From JBCCCJ01 sp039029315 (GTDB lineage: Bacteria > Bacteroidota > Bacteroidia > J057), in NCBI GenBank assembly GCA_039029315.1, contig JBCCGK010000072.1, positions 1 through 64,000 of the forward strand: DNA of 64,000 bases. Direction: 5' to 3'. Below are positions 61,505 through 64,000 of the stretch, in pieces. The translations under genes were made by a program, and so were the position numbers. Position 1 is the first letter of the stretch; every line of letters begins with the position of its first letter. The notes under the pieces were generated by a model. It was not told the origin of the DNA. It searched no databases and worked only from the letters and a program-made list of their open reading frames with translations.

Positions 61505-62154
61505 ATCAACGCGATGGAGAAAATGAGATACAATAATATGTTCATGAAGGTGAACATCGGCCAGATCACGAGAACTATTTCTTGACCATTTTCAGTTTGC
61601 CATTGACTCGCGACAATAGAACTTGAAAAAACAAAGAACAACAAATTTGAAACAAAAAACAGAAGCACCCCAGTCGCGAACCAAAACATAAAACTCTTGC
61701 CAAGATTGGGCATATCCAGACGTTCCAGGAGGTCATAGAAGTACCACAAAGCCAAGCCAACCAACACAATCCCCTCAATACTGCTAGACAAGGAATTCAT
61801 CTCCCAAATACTCTGATACAACAACACATTCCCGAAGGCAACCAACAAAAAGGAGGCAATCAATATCCGAAAGATGGTCTTAGGAAGGAAGTCCTTCCTA
61901 CCTACATAAAATATAGAAACGATTAGACAAAACTCCCCAACAGTATAGAGATGAAAAATGGGCATATTGTTGGTGAAAATTTTTGTAGACACCAATACTT
62001 CTGACAGAACGGAAAGCATCACCAGAAGCGACAATAGCCGTTGAGCAGGGGAAAGCTGCCGAAATCTGATACTTCCAACCAACAAGGCAATGGCCATGAA
62101 AATGTGTAAATAGGTTTCTCCTAAACCAAACCATTCCAGAAAAGAAGCGATCAT
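61456..62154 (-). CDS. Seven-helix membrane protein coupled to a histidine kinase
   Basis: 232 aa with about seven hydrophobic helices, an N-terminus outside or in the membrane (MIASFLEWFGLGETYLHIFM) and a short basic C-terminus. No family recognised with certainty; unlinked proteins of this shape occur in Bacteroidota in front of NarL-type kinases. Its 3' end overlaps the kinase start by 49 bp, so a common function as a membrane sensor for the kinase is likely. First gene of a three-gene unit. Confidence 0.7.
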   Translation of the reverse strand: MIASFLEWFGLGETYLHIFMAIALLVGSIRFRQLSPAQRLLSLLVMLSVLSEVLVSTKIFTNNMPIFHLYTVGEFCLIVSIFYVGRKDFLPKTIFRILIASFLLVAFGNVLLYQSIWEMNSLSSSIEGIVLVGLALWYFYDLLERLDMPNLGKSFMFWFATGVLLFFVSNLLFFVFSSSIVASQWQTENGQEIVLVIWPMFTFMNILLYLIFSIALICKDSIPSPKSFWSAP

Positions 62155-62191
62155 GACTATATTGACTAGCTTTTTCCAATAAATAAATTAA

Positions 62192-63259
62192 TCAATCTTC
62201 CTTAGGACAACATGGGAGAGCTGAGGGACAAGGGCAGCTTCTGTCCAAGTAATAATTTGTGTTATTATCTTCTTCTGAATAATACTTTATATCTTTGAGT
62301 CTATTCACCACTTCTCCTTTTTCGTTCTTTTTCACACTCACAAACTGTATGAATAAGTCATATTGAAGGGTATTAGAATTTTCTATGTCTTGTTTGGTGA
62401 GATGAGTAATTTCTGCGTCATCTTCGACTTCTTCAGCGCTGGAAGCTTCGGTTTGCTGCTTTAATGGTGGAAGTAATATATTTTCAAATACAATCCCATG
62501 CTCTTTTACTCCATCTTCTTTCTCCATCTTATTAAGTTTGGGAATGACATCTTCTTTCGCAAAAGCGTGATGGATAGGTACCCAGAGCTCAATGGCTTTT
62601 CGCAGATTCCCGCGTATTGATTTTAGTTTCTTTTTTTTCAAAGTACCTGAACTACAGCCAGCCTTTCCTAATTTAATGTTGTCGGCACAAATCCCATAGT
62701 ATGTTTGCCAATTCAGGCTATAGGTTCTCGCTGTTTCAAGGGAAATTGGCTCGATTTGGTTTGTAAAAATATCAGTAAGCTTAGCTGAAGTGGTATTGAA
62801 CGGCACAAAATATACCTCCTTAAGCTGATGTTTCGTATTCGCTTTATGCAACTCTTGATCATGTGAAGTAAAACAAAGCCCCATTGAATTGGCATCTTCT
62901 TGCTTTTTCAAAGCATAATAAACCCTGAATCCGCAATCTCCCATAACCTTGTCTAGCAAAGTCTTACTGAAATACGCCGATTGTGGAAATGTATGGCTAT
63001 CGGGAATTAGCCCAACTTCCCATCTCTTTTTCCACAAATCATATCCCGTATTCGTTTCTTCAAACGTACGTACAGCATCCCAATGACAATCTTTGTCATC
63101 ATTGCCTTCTATAGCTAAATCCAAAGCTCTCGATTTCATCTCGGGAGCTGTTTCTTGTTCTATTGGCTCATCAAAAGTGGCTTGCTCTTCTGGCGACTGG
63201 AAGGCAAAAAGGAACAGGAATAAAAATACGAAGGAAGAGAAAACAAGTTGATTTTTCAT
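62192..63259 (-). CDS. Secreted protein of unknown function with Cys-rich C-terminus
   Basis: About 355 aa from ATG 63259, which begins a signal peptide-like helix (MKNQLVFSSFVFLFLFLFAFQ). Largely charged and helical with a conserved-looking central part (DAVRTFEETNTGYDLWKKRW; YYALKKQED). The C-terminal dozen residues hold five cysteines (CPCPSALPCCPKED) that could bind metal or form disulphides. No family recognised. It lies 37 bp behind the seven-helix gene's start, in the same direction but upstream of the unit, so it may belong to that operon. Confidence 0.65.
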   Translation of the reverse strand: MKNQLVFSSFVFLFLFLFAFQSPEEQATFDEPIEQETAPEMKSRALDLAIEGNDDKDCHWDAVRTFEETNTGYDLWKKRWEVGLIPDSHTFPQSAYFSKTLLDKVMGDCGFRVYYALKKQEDANSMGLCFTSHDQELHKANTKHQLKEVYFVPFNTTSAKLTDIFTNQIEPISLETARTYSLNWQTYYGICADNIKLGKAGCSSGTLKKKKLKSIRGNLRKAIELWVPIHHAFAKEDVIPKLNKMEKEDGVKEHGIVFENILLPPLKQQTEASSAEEVEDDAEITHLTKQDIENSNTLQYDLFIQFVSVKKNEKGEVVNRLKDIKYYSEEDNNTNYYLDRSCPCPSALPCCPKED

Positions 63260-63646
63260 TGTATCAGGATTTGGAGAATGAATAAACAAATGTTCGCATT
63301 GTTCAAGCAAGTGCCAATATACTGAACATTCCTAAATTCAATAAGGTCCATTCTTCGCAACAATCCACATAAAAAAGATTAAAACTACTGACAATCAGTC
63401 GACTATATCATCTTTCATGGTCAATTGGACCGAATTTATTCCGCATTTCACCGGAAAAAATACGTAGAAATACGTATCCCCTTCGATTTTACCCCTAATC
63501 GGATTTTTCAGCATTTTTACTCTATCCTATATTCCAAACTTTCTTTATCTTCGTTTCATAAGACTATGCTAAACCAATGCTCTTTTTGGCTGGGAAGATA
63601 CGCTGTCTACCTTTTCACTCTGTATCACCATAAACAACTTCCTATT
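63260..63646. other. Intergenic region between divergent small genes
   Basis: Contains the third CTGACAATCAGT motif (63388-63399) and the two promoter regions; nothing else recognised. An upstream in-frame extension of the next gene (from 63425 or 63566) lacks support. Confidence 0.4.
63388..63399. repeat. CTGACAATCAGT motif, copy 3
   Basis: Third exact copy, 129 bp upstream of the start of the secreted-protein gene on the minus strand. Confidence 0.5.
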
Positions 63647-63910
63647 ATGAGTAAACTTTTTCATGGAGAATGGCTTTACAAGAACTCTGAAAAAGTCACA
63701 ATCAGTGGAGGGCACACCACTGACAAAGTTTTGATTAATGTTCATAACTCTGTAGACGATATGTTTGAGGGAACCATTATTGACGTTACCTACCAAAATG
63801 TGATCAATGTAAATTTTGAAGGAAACGCACCCTTTACAGGAGTTTTGTCGGAAGATGGCGGCACCATTTATTGGTCTAATCACACCAAGTGGGAAAGAGC
63901 GTCTTCCTAA
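63647..63910 (+). CDS. Small beta-rich protein of unknown function
   Basis: 87 aa from ATG 63647 (MSKLFHGEWLYKNSEKVTISGG); longer frames from 63566 or 63425 add unconvincing residues. Beta-strand-rich with NVHNSVDDMFEGTIIDVTYQNVINVNFEG and a terminal TIYWSNHTKWERASS; no signal peptide. It resembles small Bacteroidota proteins that report glycan-like 'WSNxTxW' ends, but no family is certain. A strong terminator follows. Confidence 0.6.
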   Translation: MSKLFHGEWLYKNSEKVTISGGHTTDKVLINVHNSVDDMFEGTIIDVTYQNVINVNFEGNAPFTGVLSEDGGTIYWSNHTKWERASS

Positions 63911-63951
63911 TCTTGTTCTAAGACACATTGTTACAAACTAACAAAAGTTAG

Positions 63952-63978
63952 CCTGAATCTTCTTTTTGAAGATTCGGG
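63952..63978 (+). terminator. Terminator after the small beta-rich protein gene
   Basis: CCTGAATCTTC (63952-63962) pairs with GAAGATTCGGG (63968-63978), five-T loop, one wobble; a T-rich tail follows. Confidence 0.7.
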
Positions 63979-64000
63979 ATTTCTTTGTTTTATCAACGAT

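Noticed and set aside
1..64000. CRISPR array, prophage, insertion sequence with transposase, rRNA operon
   Set aside because: No array of regularly spaced repeats, no phage structural genes, no transposase or integrase gene and no rRNA signature found on either strand by reading.

Overview
The window is chromosomal DNA of a free-living, probably aquatic or marine member of the Bacteroidota, most likely the Saprospiria/Cytophagia side of the phylum (genus not determinable from the sequence alone). The evidence is: three secreted proteins ending in type IX secretion (T9SS) type A sorting domains, very large 'ligand-binding propeller + histidine kinase' sensors, a hybrid one-protein two-component system with an AraC output, a BlaI/BlaR1-like pair, moderate GC content, almost no Shine-Dalgarno sequences, and many short palindromic intergenic repeats.

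Layout. 1-8.2 kb: the 3' part of a giant PKD/DNRLRE/RHS protein with a variable C-terminal tip and, directly behind it, a small membrane protein that looks like its immunity partner. 8.5-12.3 kb: a secreted polysaccharide lyase-like protein and a second T9SS cargo protein, converging on a shared terminator. 12.4-15.5 kb: metabolic and membrane genes (kbl, haloalkane dehalogenase, a voltage-gated channel). 15.5-16.3 kb: no protein gene, but two odd tRNA-like structures with a shared 3' flank. 16.3-23.5 kb: two paralogous LytS-type sensor kinases around one LytTR regulator. 23.9-27.6 kb: a Uma2-family nuclease-like protein, BlaI/BlaR1 and a small secreted protein. 27.9-36.9 kb: a four-gene minus-strand cluster (1844-aa propeller/GAF histidine kinase, receiver protein with an unrecognised output domain, ComEC-like metallo-beta-lactamase protein, small membrane protein); this is the best candidate here for an undescribed system. 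37-44.2 kb: a secreted M4 metalloprotease and a fructan-use pair (GH32 and a sugar porter). 44.3-45.3 kb: a DUF1016/YhcG-type nuclease gene killed by two in-frame stop codons. 45.4-52.5 kb: small exported proteins, a sodium:neurotransmitter symporter and a 1485-aa AsmA-like protein built of six repeats. 52.5-54.2 kb: a 1.7-kb gene-free stretch with repeat elements. 54.2-58.9 kb: a hybrid sensor kinase followed by two copies of a secreted beta-trefoil-like gene; the second copy was duplicated together with its upstream DNA and the 3' tail of the kinase gene. 59.1-63.9 kb: a methyltransferase pseudogene, a NarL-type membrane protein/kinase/regulator cluster with REP-like repeats inside it, and two unknown small genes.

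Together the genes describe a predatory or polymer-degrading lifestyle: exported lyase, protease and fructanase, contact-dependent toxin-like RHS protein, and an unusually high density of signal transduction (four kinase systems plus a hybrid) relative to 64 kb. Gene decay (DUF1016 and methyltransferase pseudogenes, AraC remnant, degenerate tRNA-like elements) and mobile palindromic repeats mark the intergenic regions.
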